Part shown: positions 26,365-34,310 of the stretch, in pieces
How positions within the stretch are numbered: the first letter of the stretch is position 1
How the letters are laid out: each line of letters opens with the position of its first letter
Assembly (NCBI RefSeq): GCF_023897015.1
Contig: NZ_JAMHFY010000025.1
Span: 1 to 64,000 of the forward strand
DNA length: 64,000 bases
Origin: Desulfosporosinus nitroreducens
GTDB lineage: Bacteria; Bacillota; Desulfitobacteriia; Desulfitobacteriales; Desulfitobacteriaceae
Reading direction: 5' to 3'
Translations under genes and position numbers: made by a program
Notes under the pieces: generated by a model
The model's input: only the letters and a program-made list of their open reading frames with translations
Told to the model about the DNA's origin: nothing
Database searches by the model: none

Positions 26365-27447
26365 TTATTTGTAATATCTAAAATAAGCTGCACAAGTGCC
26401 TTCTGACGATACCATGCAAGATCCAATGGGATTTTCCGGGGTACAAGCTTGCTTAAAAAGGGGACATTGAGTTGGATTTATCTTCCCTTTCAGTATCTCG
26501 CCACATCGACATCCCGAGCTGCCATCATACTCTTCATAACTAATTTCAAAATGCTTAAGGGCATCAAACTCTTCAAAATCACGATTAAACTCCAAGCCGC
26601 TTTTCGGAACCTTACCAATTCCTCGCCAATTAGAGTCAACAACATTAAAGGCTTTGTTCATGTACTCTTTAGCTTCAGAATTGCCGGAAGTTCTTACAAT
26701 TCGTTTATAGTCATTAGCAATACTATAGTCCTTTTTGCTTATTAAACTTATTAAAGTACTTAAACCTTGAAGTATGTCTACAGGTTCAAAGCCAGTCACT
26801 ACTCCCGGAATCTTAAAATCCTCGCTTAGAAATTCGTAAGCTTTGCTTCCAATAATCGCACTAACATGCCCCGGCAATAAAAAACCGTCCAAGTTCAACT
26901 CTTTATCAGTAACCAGTGCTTCCATTACAGGGGGCACAATTTTATGTGCTGTAAAGAAAAAAAGATTACTTAAGCTGTTATTTCTTGCCTCGATAGCCGT
27001 TACCGCAGTCATTGGCGCGGTCGTTTCAAAGCCTACTGCCAAAAAAATAATCTGTTTAGAAGGATTGTCCGCAGCAAGGGTGAGGCAGTCCATAGGGGAA
27101 TACACTAATCTAATATCTGATCCTTCCGCCTTTTTCTTAAGGAGCGAGCTTTTTCTACCCGGAACTTTCATCATATCCCCAAAGGTTGCTATAATAACAT
27201 CCTCTCGACTTGAAAGGTCTAAGGCGGTATCGATATAGCTCTGAGGAGTAACGCAAACGGGACAGCCCGGTCCGGATATTAGCTTCACATTCCCCGGAAG
27301 AACGTCTCTAATACCATACCTAAAGATTGCCATAGTATGTGTGCCACAGACTTCCATGATATTAATCTTATCCCGAGAAGAATTTTGCAGGGTTTCTAAT
27401 AATAGTTTGGAATAGTCGCTCGATCTAAATTCATCGACAAACTTCAC
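26365..27447 (-). CDS. hypD: hydrogenase maturation protein HypD
   Basis: 360 residues, complete. It shows the conserved MEVCGTHTMAIFRYGI, the GPGCPVCVTP motif with the redox-active cysteines, AVGFETTAP, and the C-terminal [4Fe-4S] ligands in GCRCGEIL ... QCPLF ... CTPENPIGSC. HypD with HypC assembles the Fe(CN)2CO unit. Its start overlaps the end of hypC by 17 bases, so the two are translationally coupled. Confidence 0.95.
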   Translation of the reverse strand: MKFVDEFRSSDYSKLLLETLQNSSRDKINIMEVCGTHTMAIFRYGIRDVLPGNVKLISGPGCPVCVTPQSYIDTALDLSSREDVIIATFGDMMKVPGRKSSLLKKKAEGSDIRLVYSPMDCLTLAADNPSKQIIFLAVGFETTAPMTAVTAIEARNNSLSNLFFFTAHKIVPPVMEALVTDKELNLDGFLLPGHVSAIIGSKAYEFLSEDFKIPGVVTGFEPVDILQGLSTLISLISKKDYSIANDYKRIVRTSGNSEAKEYMNKAFNVVDSNWRGIGKVPKSGLEFNRDFEEFDALKHFEISYEEYDGSSGCRCGEILKGKINPTQCPLFKQACTPENPIGSCMVSSEGTCAAYFRYYK

Positions 27448-27658
27448 TTTCTGCTAACTCCTTTAATATATCAAGTGTAATTTTCGCCTCTACTTCGTCA
27501 ATCATTTGAATAGCACACCCTGCATGTATAAGTACATAATCATCGACGGATACCTCCGGTACAAGATGCAAAAAGACCTTTCTTTTGATACTTCCAACTT
27601 CGATAATCCCCATCTTCTCCTCAATGCTCAAAACTCTTCCTGGAACAGCAAGACACAC
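27431..27658 (-). CDS. hypC: hydrogenase maturation chaperone HypC
   Basis: 75 residues starting MCLAVPGRVLSIE. The N-terminal Cys (residue 2 before Met removal) is the iron-ligand residue of the family, and AGCAIQMIDEVEA is the usual second motif. HypC carries the Fe(CN)2CO group to the large-subunit precursor. It is small and complete and overlaps hypD. Confidence 0.95.
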   Translation of the reverse strand: MCLAVPGRVLSIEEKMGIIEVGSIKRKVFLHLVPEVSVDDYVLIHAGCAIQMIDEVEAKITLDILKELAESEVCR

Positions 27659-27697
27659 ACTAATCTCTCCTTTTTTGAGTCCATAAAAGTATATTAA

Positions 27698-28381
27698 TCA
27701 GATACATGCTTTATTAAATTGACTATTAATGTTCACTTGCTGACTTAACCATGAGCATAATTCATCGATACCCTGATCTTGGTCTTTAACACAGGATGTC
27801 TCGAAAATAGTCGCTAAGGCATTAAGCGAGTTAATGTCTTTGTAGAACTCAGCTTTATCGAAATTAGTCAGTTCCAATAAATCCATTTTATTTAAAATAA
27901 TTGCCCCACTGTTCTCAAACATTCGCGGATATTTCAAGGGTTTGTCATTCCCTTCCGTGGTACTTAATACTGTGATCTTTATGTCTTCACCTAGTTCAAA
28001 AGCTGCTGGGCAGACTAAATTGCCGACATTTTCTATCACAAGCAAATCCACATTATCCAGGTTTAACGAATCTAAGGCACCTTTGATCATCTTTCCATCC
28101 AAGTGACAAGCTCCCCCTGTGTTGATCTGAACCACTGGGACCCCTTGTGCCTCGATTCTTTCGGCGTCCTTAGTTGTGTACAAGTCCCCTTCAATAACGG
28201 CAATTCTAATTCTATCTTTAAGTTTTGAAATGATCTTTTCCAGCAGCGATGTCTTACCAGAACCTGGAGAACTCATCATGTTAATAACATAGATCCCTTT
28301 TTCATTGAGCAATCGTTTATTTTGAGAGGTTATCTCCTCATTTGTATGGAGGATGTTGGCAACTACCTTAATCTCACTCAT
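27698..28381 (-). CDS. hypB: hydrogenase nickel incorporation GTPase HypB
   Basis: 227 residues. The P-loop is SSPGSGKTSLLEKI, followed by VIEGDLYTTKDAERI and the metal-site region TGGACHLDGKMI, then ENVGNLVCPA and the base motif LNKMDLLEL. It lacks the His-rich or CxxCGC N-terminal extension seen in some HypB proteins, so it is the minimal form without nickel storage. With HypA it inserts nickel after the iron unit. It starts three bases after the hypA stop. Confidence 0.94.
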   Translation of the reverse strand: MSEIKVVANILHTNEEITSQNKRLLNEKGIYVINMMSSPGSGKTSLLEKIISKLKDRIRIAVIEGDLYTTKDAERIEAQGVPVVQINTGGACHLDGKMIKGALDSLNLDNVDLLVIENVGNLVCPAAFELGEDIKITVLSTTEGNDKPLKYPRMFENSGAIILNKMDLLELTNFDKAEFYKDINSLNALATIFETSCVKDQDQGIDELCSWLSQQVNINSQFNKACI

Positions 28382-28384
28382 CGT

Positions 28385-28726
28385 TTAGTCTCCTTCAATG
28401 GTATTGATATAAAGCTCATACCCACAACTAATGTTAGTACAGAACTTGTTGCAACTGGGACATAGCTTATTAAAATGTTCTATCGGGAATTCCAGATTAC
28501 ACTCTTTACACTCACCAAGTGCGCTTACGATTTCTATGTTCAATGTGGACTCTTCCAGCATCGTACCTTTGATACAACTGTCGAAAGCAAACTCTAAGGA
28601 TTCAGGCATGACACCGGATAGCTCTCCTATTCTTAAAGTTACATTATTTATTTTTGTTAGCTTATTATCAAGGGCTTGCTTGGTGACTATTTCAATTACG
28701 CTTTGGATAATCGAAACTTCATGCAT
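28385..28726 (-). CDS. hypA: hydrogenase nickel chaperone HypA
   Basis: 113 residues from ATG 28726, so that the product starts MHEVSIIQSV. The family needs His at position 2 for nickel binding, which rules out the in-frame GTG at 28735. The zinc site is CKEC ... CPSC. TTAGGTG provides the ribosome site. The gene overlaps the end of the endopeptidase gene by 8 bases. Confidence 0.94.
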   Translation of the reverse strand: MHEVSIIQSVIEIVTKQALDNKLTKINNVTLRIGELSGVMPESLEFAFDSCIKGTMLEESTLNIEIVSALGECKECNLEFPIEHFNKLCPSCNKFCTNISCGYELYINTIEGD

Positions 28727-29201
28727 TAGTTTCACCTAAGACTACTTTGACATCTAAGAGTAGCTCTTTCTTAATATTCGCAATCACTTCAGGTATTTTA
28801 GCATACATCAGGTCCGTCATTTCTAAATTAACCGAGATTGTTTTCGGTTCTATTCCAAAGATAACAACCTCAGGATATTGACCCATCATATTTGCCATTT
28901 TCACAACATCCAAGATCTGAACATCATGAATAGAAAGGTTTTCTTTTTGATAATTCTTAATGTCTTCCGGTTTTATTTTGTAGATAGTACCCGGTTCTAA
29001 ACCTGCTCTCAAACAATCGACCACAATTATCTTTCTATAGTCCAGAAAGTAGCCCAGTGTATCTAGGGTGGAAGTACCTCCATCGACTAACTCAATCGTC
29101 GATGGAAGCGTTTCATTTTCAAGTTGTGTTATGACATGAACTCCCACACCATCATCCTGCAGAAGAATGTTACCAATTCCTATGATGACAGTGTCCTTCA
29201 T
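28719..29201 (-). CDS. hydrogenase maturation endopeptidase (HyaD/HybD family)
   Basis: 160 residues. The family start IIGIGNILLQDDGVGVHVI carries the first acidic nickel-binding residue, and LVDGGTSTLDTLGYFLDY the second (Asp/Glu near residue 60); His in SIHDVQIL would be the third. The enzyme clips the C-terminal peptide of the large subunit once nickel is inserted. ATG 29201 fits the GGAG site seven bases upstream; GTG 29204 is also in frame. It overlaps the large-subunit stop region (TAGTGATG). Confidence 0.92.
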   Translation of the reverse strand: MKDTVIIGIGNILLQDDGVGVHVITQLENETLPSTIELVDGGTSTLDTLGYFLDYRKIIVVDCLRAGLEPGTIYKIKPEDIKNYQKENLSIHDVQILDVVKMANMMGQYPEVVIFGIEPKTISVNLEMTDLMYAKIPEVIANIKKELLLDVKVVLGETNA

Positions 29202-29203
29202 CA

Positions 29204-30622
29204 CTAAACTCCTAGGGGTTGTACCACAAAGTTAGACATTTCCAGTCCCTCTGGAGACATCACATGAACGGAACAACCTGTGCAGGGATCGAAGGAGTGA
29301 ACGATTCTTAAAAGCTCCACCGGTTGAGCAGAATTTGCGACCTTAGTTCCAATTAAAGCCTTTTCCATCGGCCCTACAATGCCGGCATCATCCATCGGCG
29401 AAGCGTTCCAGCAAGTTGGAGTAACGATTTGGTATTTCGTAATTTTAGAACTTGCAACCGATAACCAGTGACCGAGTGCTCCTCTGGGTGCCTCAGTTAA
29501 CCCTATTCCAGAGCCAGAAGCAGGAGTTCCTAAATTAGTAAACTGATTTTGACCGACAACCACTTGATTCAACCATGTTTGCATATTAACCGCAATTTTA
29601 TTCGTTTCTGTGTAGCGCGCTAAGTGCCTGTCCATGACAGAAACATCGCGACGATACTCTCCCGTGAGCCATGTTCTTGCTATGCTACCCGCTTCATAAG
29701 CGGCTCCATTATATCTTGGGGCCTTTAACCAAGTGTAAGCACCTGCTTTACCAAAGCTTGGAGTCGTAGTCTCGGATGCCGGATTATAACCGGATGGTGA
29801 AGAATACCAAGAATGCCCTACATATTCTTTGATATTTGTCTGTGTAAAGCTCCCGATCGTGCCGTTAGTTACCGTTCCTGCCGGATATAGCTTATTTCCA
29901 GACGTATTTGTATCAAAGACCCCAAAGGATATCAAATTGCCATACCCTTTGCCTACCGTATAATAGTCGCTATATGTTGACGCTAATTTGTTGACGTCAG
30001 TTGCATACGTAGTTTGGATGAACGTAGTAATAGTATTTAAATAATTGCGGAAGTTTGTAATGTCTGTCGCGGACGGGATTGCGGTAACTCCACCAGGAAC
30101 TACGTTGCCGACATGGGGAAGCTTTCCGCCAAAGATGGCTCCCATTTCATGTGCTTGTCTTCTTATGGATAATGCTGCTACATAGTTATTAATCAAGGCT
30201 TGACTATCGGTCGCATTAAATCTGAAATCCTGCGTATATCCAGGCGTCCACGGGTGCATTTGTGGGCCTTGAACATAGTCCATTAATGCTAGTTGGTAAA
30301 AGTGCAAAACATTACTAGAGATGAAGTTAGCACCCTGAATCAAGTTTCTTAATAATAAGCTCTGAAGACTTGGCGTAAACCCTGCGGCTTGTTCAGTAGC
30401 CTTTGCGGAAGCAATAGCGTGAGAAACTGGGCAAACTCCACAAATTCGTTGGGTTAGAAACGATGCATCCTTCGGACCCCTTCCGATCAGCATATTTTCA
30501 AAATCCCTATATAAATTACCCGTTGCTTGAGCAGCGGTTACAATATTATTGGCATCAAGGGTTACTGAAACTTTCAAATGTCCTTCGAGTCGAGTAATCG
30601 GATCTAATACTATTGTACTCAA
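29204..30622 (-). CDS. [NiFe] hydrogenase large subunit
   Basis: 472 residues. The N-terminal nickel ligands are in RICGVCPVSH (C61, C64) and the C-terminal pair in DPCTGCSVH (C447, C450). The 19 residues after H453 (starting VMSPEGLEMS) are the piece removed by the endopeptidase. The first ligand is Cys, not selenocysteine, so this is a standard NiFe enzyme. It is shorter than many group 1 subunits and has a Ser/Thr/Asn/Tyr-rich middle (residues ~200-310), as expected of an exported protein. It starts at TTG 30622 with a rather distant AAGGG. It is exported with the small subunit and catalyses H2 oxidation or evolution. Confidence 0.94.
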   Translation of the reverse strand: MSTIVLDPITRLEGHLKVSVTLDANNIVTAAQATGNLYRDFENMLIGRGPKDASFLTQRICGVCPVSHAIASAKATEQAAGFTPSLQSLLLRNLIQGANFISSNVLHFYQLALMDYVQGPQMHPWTPGYTQDFRFNATDSQALINNYVAALSIRRQAHEMGAIFGGKLPHVGNVVPGGVTAIPSATDITNFRNYLNTITTFIQTTYATDVNKLASTYSDYYTVGKGYGNLISFGVFDTNTSGNKLYPAGTVTNGTIGSFTQTNIKEYVGHSWYSSPSGYNPASETTTPSFGKAGAYTWLKAPRYNGAAYEAGSIARTWLTGEYRRDVSVMDRHLARYTETNKIAVNMQTWLNQVVVGQNQFTNLGTPASGSGIGLTEAPRGALGHWLSVASSKITKYQIVTPTCWNASPMDDAGIVGPMEKALIGTKVANSAQPVELLRIVHSFDPCTGCSVHVMSPEGLEMSNFVVQPLGV

Positions 30623-30655
30623 TTTATTTCATCCCTTCCCTTAATAAATTACTCA

Positions 30656-31543
30656 TTATACCTTACATAGAGGATTCGCTGGGAAATCAGGATTCGCACA
30701 CCCTATACAAGGATAGTTAACCCCAATGCACCATGCTTGTCCATTATTCCATTTCATTGAAGGGCATACATTTTGAGTACCAGGTCCTTTACAGCCTACG
30801 TTTTTATAACAACCATATTGCCCCAGTTGTTTTACAACAGTGGTTCCTTTTCGCGGACACATACTATGGATCTTTGTTCCAAAATAGTTACTTGGTCGGT
30901 TAGACCTATCAAGTGAAGGAATGCCAATGAGAATTAAATCTAAAAGTGTTTGAATAAGAACCGTTGGATGAACCGGGCATCCAGGTAGATTAACCACAGG
31001 GTTTACAGTCTTTCCACTAAGTAAAGAGCTGGCGGTTAGACAACCCGTTGCATTGGCTCCTGCAGCCGAAACCCCTCCAAAGGAAGCACAAGTTCCTGCT
31101 GCAACCACATATTTTGCCATTGGTCCATACTTTAAGACAGCTTGTTCCATGGTTAAGTGAGTTCCATCAACTTCTCCAATGACACAATAGTTTCCATTGG
31201 CACCGGTTGGTACTGCACCTTCAACCACTAGAATAAACTGGCCATTGTATTGAGTTGCACTTTGGTCTAAGGTTTGCATTGCTAGGTCACCAGAAGCGGT
31301 CATTAGGGTGCTGTTATACTTCATGCTGATTTTATTTAAGAGAACATTGTCAATAGTAGTGGGATTAGTAACATTTAACGTCGATACTGTACAACCTGAG
31401 CACCCTGATCCTTGAAGCCAAATAATCGGTGGATCTGTTTCAGCTGCAAGAACATTGCTAACACTACCAAGACTGACTTCTATACCTAGGGCTACTGCTG
31501 CTGCAACGGACCATTTTAGAAATTCTCTTCTGCTGATTTGCAT
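30656..31543 (-). CDS. [NiFe] hydrogenase small subunit, Tat-exported
   Basis: 295 residues. A twin-arginine signal opens it (SRREFLKWSVAAAVALG). The proximal cluster ligands are in WLQGSGCSGCTVS and GTCASFGGV, with NLPGCPVHPTVL next. The medial and distal cluster region contains HSMCPRKGT, then CYKNVGCKGPG, then CPSM, and CIGCANP near the end. It relays electrons from the NiFe site through three Fe-S clusters. There is no C-terminal membrane helix and no cytochrome b gene nearby, so the dimer is probably soluble outside the membrane. AAGGAGGGACATT precedes the ATG; it is the first gene of the operon. Confidence 0.94.
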   Translation of the reverse strand: MQISRREFLKWSVAAAVALGIEVSLGSVSNVLAAETDPPIIWLQGSGCSGCTVSTLNVTNPTTIDNVLLNKISMKYNSTLMTASGDLAMQTLDQSATQYNGQFILVVEGAVPTGANGNYCVIGEVDGTHLTMEQAVLKYGPMAKYVVAAGTCASFGGVSAAGANATGCLTASSLLSGKTVNPVVNLPGCPVHPTVLIQTLLDLILIGIPSLDRSNRPSNYFGTKIHSMCPRKGTTVVKQLGQYGCYKNVGCKGPGTQNVCPSMKWNNGQAWCIGVNYPCIGCANPDFPANPLCKV

Positions 31544-31700
31544 AATGTCCCTCCTTAATCTATGGAAACCCGAATGTCATACTCTACCCAGTCAAGCTTA
31601 AGCATTAATGATAAACATTCTCAGTGTTCGATCTAAAAATTACTCCTTTTATTCAGGAGCATTACAGACCTTTCCCTTTTTCCCTTCGGGTGGTTTAATG

Positions 31701-32318
31701 CTAGTTAACCATCGGGGAAATAAGTTCTCTTACTTTTTTCCGCGCTTGCAAAAAACTCTCGTACCTCTTATTAGACAACTTGTCATTACCGTATATTTTC
31801 CACCCATTTATCTTCACCAGTTTCAATGAAGGATGGCCCATATATCCCAGTACGTCTTTAAATGGATAGCCTAGAAATAGGCCTATTTCATGAGGAAAAT
31901 CCTTTCTATTTAACCTTGTAACTAAAAAATCAACATAGCCTTCTACAGAGTATTGTTCTGGATAGCCCAAACCTCGAAGAAATCTTAAACTTACTTTGCT
32001 GCAAAGTGCATTATCTAGGGAAGTAGAATGATAAAACAAAACTTGTACTCTTCCATTTTGTTTTTTTATTTCTCTAAACTTGATGTTTTTATCTCGCAAA
32101 AAGTAGACTCTTAATTCTTCTAAAGCCAAGTTTTTTGTTCCGCCTTCGTTAATAGGAATATTTAGCAATTCAGCTGGTTTAACTCCCACCATGGTAGAGC
32201 CAATAAGGTCCAATAAGCGAATCAAATAACCATCATAGCATGGTTTTTTGTTAAGCCAATCACTCATTCCTTTCAGCTGTTCAAATACTTCCTGGTCCTC
32301 CAGTATTGAAGTTTCCAT
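31701..32318 (-). CDS. DUF3793 family protein
   Basis: 205 residues. The family signature is visible in the C-terminal half: FPHEIGLFLGYPFKDVLGYM, then WKIYGNDKLSNKRYESF. An N-terminal VGVKPAELLNIP and a central VLFYHSTSLDNALCSK fit too. The biochemical function is unknown; relatives often lie beside iron uptake or flavodoxin genes in Clostridia. It is 157 bases upstream of the hydrogenase operon on the same strand, and a Fur-box-like site lies at 32543-32557. GAGGGGGAAGTGTA gives the ribosome site. It may be cotranscribed with the hydrogenase or stand alone. Confidence 0.8.
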   Translation of the reverse strand: METSILEDQEVFEQLKGMSDWLNKKPCYDGYLIRLLDLIGSTMVGVKPAELLNIPINEGGTKNLALEELRVYFLRDKNIKFREIKKQNGRVQVLFYHSTSLDNALCSKVSLRFLRGLGYPEQYSVEGYVDFLVTRLNRKDFPHEIGLFLGYPFKDVLGYMGHPSLKLVKINGWKIYGNDKLSNKRYESFLQARKKVRELISPMVN

Positions 32319-32542
32319 TACACTTCCCCCTCTTCCGATTTTAAACGGGAACCTTCAGTTCGATATCTTTATTAAGCATATGTATTTTGATCATTTTAAA
32401 AAGCTCTCTCTTTATAAGGATTCTAATTACTCAACTATTTATTAAGCGCTTCCACTTCTTTTTTTGTCTATCCCTGATAGTTAACTATTAACCAAGGCCC
32501 TTTTCTTACAGAATATAGCATAAATATATTAATGCTTGAAAA

Positions 32543-32557
32543 TGATAATTAATCTCA
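32543..32557. promoter_or_regulatory. Fur-box-like inverted repeat
   Basis: TGATAAT-T-AATCTCA matches the 7-1-7 Fur consensus at 12 of 14 arm positions. It is ~225 bases upstream of the DUF3793 start. Confidence 0.35.
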
Positions 32558-32613
32558 TTTATATAAGCGATATTAGCATTAATAATTAGTTTGGTCAATG
32601 GTAATTTTAAACT

Positions 32614-32781
32614 GTGAAGATCAACTCATTAGCTATTTCTTTGACAGTTGCCGATGTGGCGGCTTCAAGCGAATTTATGCGTAAGCATTTTGGATTTCAG
32701 GACCAATATAATGACTATGGATTTGCTTACTTAATTCAGGAGAAGAAGTCATACAACTGGCACCTAATAGAATGCTGTTAA
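32614..32781 (+). pseudogene. VOC (glyoxalase-like) protein, N-terminal fragment
   Basis: The 55-codon frame from GTG starts KINSLAISLTVADVAASSEF, then MRKHFGFQ and GFAYLI. This is the first beta-alpha-beta unit of a vicinal-oxygen-chelate protein. Normal family members are ~120-130 residues, so more than half is missing. No ribosome site of note precedes it. Confidence 0.55.
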
Positions 32782-33000
32782 AGGCAACTACGGTTCTAGC
32801 TTTAGTGGAACAATCAATAAATTAAAGGGGAATGGCCATGGACTTTCCTATACCGGAAAAATGGAATTTTTCGGATTCAGGCTGGCAATATTTCACAAAA
32901 ACCTTCCGATAACATATAATAACATCGTGTGTGTTTAGTTTTACGAACACTTTACAAACCGATAATTTAGGTTTAACACTTTTTTGTACTACCCAGAAAG

Positions 33001-33090
33001 TATAACTTTAATGTATATACTTTCTGAAGGCCCCTTCTCGCCATCCATGGCCGGCGCATAAGTGCAACTATGGCAGCCGCCTGCGCCTGG
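33001..33090 (+). repeat. direct repeat flanking the hydrogenase island, right copy
   Basis: TATAACTTTAATGTATATAC to CCTGCGCCTGG, same orientation as 22634-22749 but without the internal duplication. About 10.2 kb separate the two copies. Confidence 0.85.
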
Positions 33091-33112
33091 AGGCTTTTAC
33101 GATAAGCTAACC

Positions 33113-33203
33113 CGTGCGAAGACGTGTCTTCGCTCTGATGAGTTAACACGTGCGAAGACAGTGTCTGCAAGAAGGGCTAATGCGTGCGAAGACAATGTCT
33201 TCG
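33113..33203 (+). repeat. three spaced hairpin repeats
   Basis: CGTGCGAAGAC followed after 1-2 bases by TGTCTTCG or a variant occurs at 33113-33132, 33149-33168 and 33183-33203. Units are 34-36 bases apart. Units one and three are nearly perfect palindromes; the second is degenerate on the right. They lie directly beside the right direct repeat. Confidence 0.7.
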
Positions 33204-33265
33204 TGGGCGCCAGCCAAGTTTTCTAAATAGAATGAGTAAAACATGAGCGAATTAAGGAGGTTCTT

Positions 33266-33538
33266 ATGTATTGGCATTTCCATTCTGAACTATCAAAGTT
33301 AGGTCAGGAAATTGAGCAGTTATGGGCACCAGAACTGCGTGGTGCTAGTGATGAGGCAACATTCTTTGCCGCCAAAGGAAAGGTCTTGGATATTCTAAAC
33401 GTGTTATACGGTGAAAAATCCAGAGAGTTCCGAGTGGTCAAACTGACCAGTTCACCTGCCACTGTCGTTAAAGTTGTAAATCATGTTATGCGCAAATCGG
33501 ACATGAACTCACCCAGTTCTAAGGTTGTCAACCTGTAA
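33266..33538 (+). CDS. hypothetical protein, 90 residues
   Basis: The gene has an excellent ribosome site (AAGGAGG five bases before ATG) and its own terminator, so expression is likely. The product starts MYWHFHSELSKLGQEIEQLW, is helical in the first half, and has a Val-rich segment SSPATVVKVVNHVMRK. It has no signal or membrane segment. I do not recognise the family. Confidence 0.6.
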   Translation: MYWHFHSELSKLGQEIEQLWAPELRGASDEATFFAAKGKVLDILNVLYGEKSREFRVVKLTSSPATVVKVVNHVMRKSDMNSPSSKVVNL

Positions 33539-33570
33539 TTATTCGACCTTCAATAAAGCATGCATAAGCA

Positions 33571-33610
33571 AAACAAGATGAGAGGAAAATCACCTCTCAT
33601 CTTGTTTACA
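33571..33610 (+). terminator. rho-independent terminator
   Basis: AAACAAGATGAGAGG pairs with CCTCTCATCTTGTTT; perfect stem ending the 90-residue ORF. Confidence 0.85.
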
Positions 33611-33879
33611 TATGGGGATTAAAATTGGAATCGCAGTCCAATTGAGGACAAGAATGGCTGCTATATAGATTAGCAAGTAAAGGGGCTCCCGATGGTATCC
33701 CAAAAACTTATACTTTCTGATATACCTAAAAAAACCGCGGCTAAGCTACTGCCTCGGTCCCTTTTATGATCTTCTCTGATATTTCTATTTTATATCATCC
33801 CGCTCCTCTTCCGGGATCCCAAGAAGGATGAGCGCCTAGGTGTAGGTCAAATTCGTCACTGGTGACGAATTTGGATTTA

Positions 33880-34100
33880 AAGCCGCCATTTTTTGTGGTG
33901 TGCTCCATGGCAACAATAACGTGTCGTGCACCAACTACCAGGTCCATTGCTCCACCCATCCCATGAACCATTTTACCTGGAATCATCCAATTTGCTAAAT
34001 TTCCTTCTTCATCGACTTGTTATGCTCCGAGGACTGTAGCATCCAAATGACCGCCCCGAATGATGGCAAACGATGTGGCGCTATCAAACTGCTCCCACCT
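33880..34100 (-). pseudogene. 3-oxoacid CoA-transferase subunit B fragment
   Basis: One frame reads FDSATSFAIIRGGHLDATVL, then GA, a TAA stop, [20 protein letters not shown] and [20 protein letters not shown]. This is the central conserved part of CoA-transferase subunit B. The stop sits inside a highly conserved block, and neither end of the gene is present. Confidence 0.8.
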
Positions 34101-34126
34101 GGCAAGATAGTGGAAGCAAACCGAAC

Positions 34127-34310
34127 ACGGCAGACGGAAATGTCGACATTATTGACTGCTTTAACAGTGGCATAGGACTTACTCAATTGATTTACCTTGA
34201 TTGTTGTTTCCACGCTATCGAACCCTTCTTAATCTTTTCTTTGTATAAAAAGAATAACACCAGAGCAAAGTCTGGTGTTATTCTGGAGGGTTCTACTCAT
34301 AACCGACGAT
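34127..34310 (-). repeat. duplicated junction module, copy 1 (ABC ATPase start plus terminator)
   Basis: It matches 46889-47110 in the same orientation. On the minus strand it contains the terminator of the upstream gene, a ribosome site, and the first ~27 codons of an ABC transporter ATPase (TTIKVNQLSKSYATVKAVNN), cut before the Walker A motif. Confidence 0.75.
34240..34282 (-). terminator. terminator of the chemoreceptor gene
   Basis: On the minus strand AATAACACCAGA pairs with TCTGGTGTTATT and is followed by CTTTTTAT. Confidence 0.85.

Noticed and set aside
29204-30622. [NiFeSe] hydrogenase
   Set aside because: The C-terminal nickel ligand is encoded by TGC in DPCTGC, so no selenocysteine is present.
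32782-32911. Short frame MDFPIPEKWNFSDSGW as continuation of the VOC protein
   Set aside because: Different frame and no recognisable VOC strands; left as unexplained remnant.
33113-33203. CRISPR array
   Set aside because: Only three units, repeats are palindromes with unequal ends, spacers ~15 bases, no cas genes in the window.
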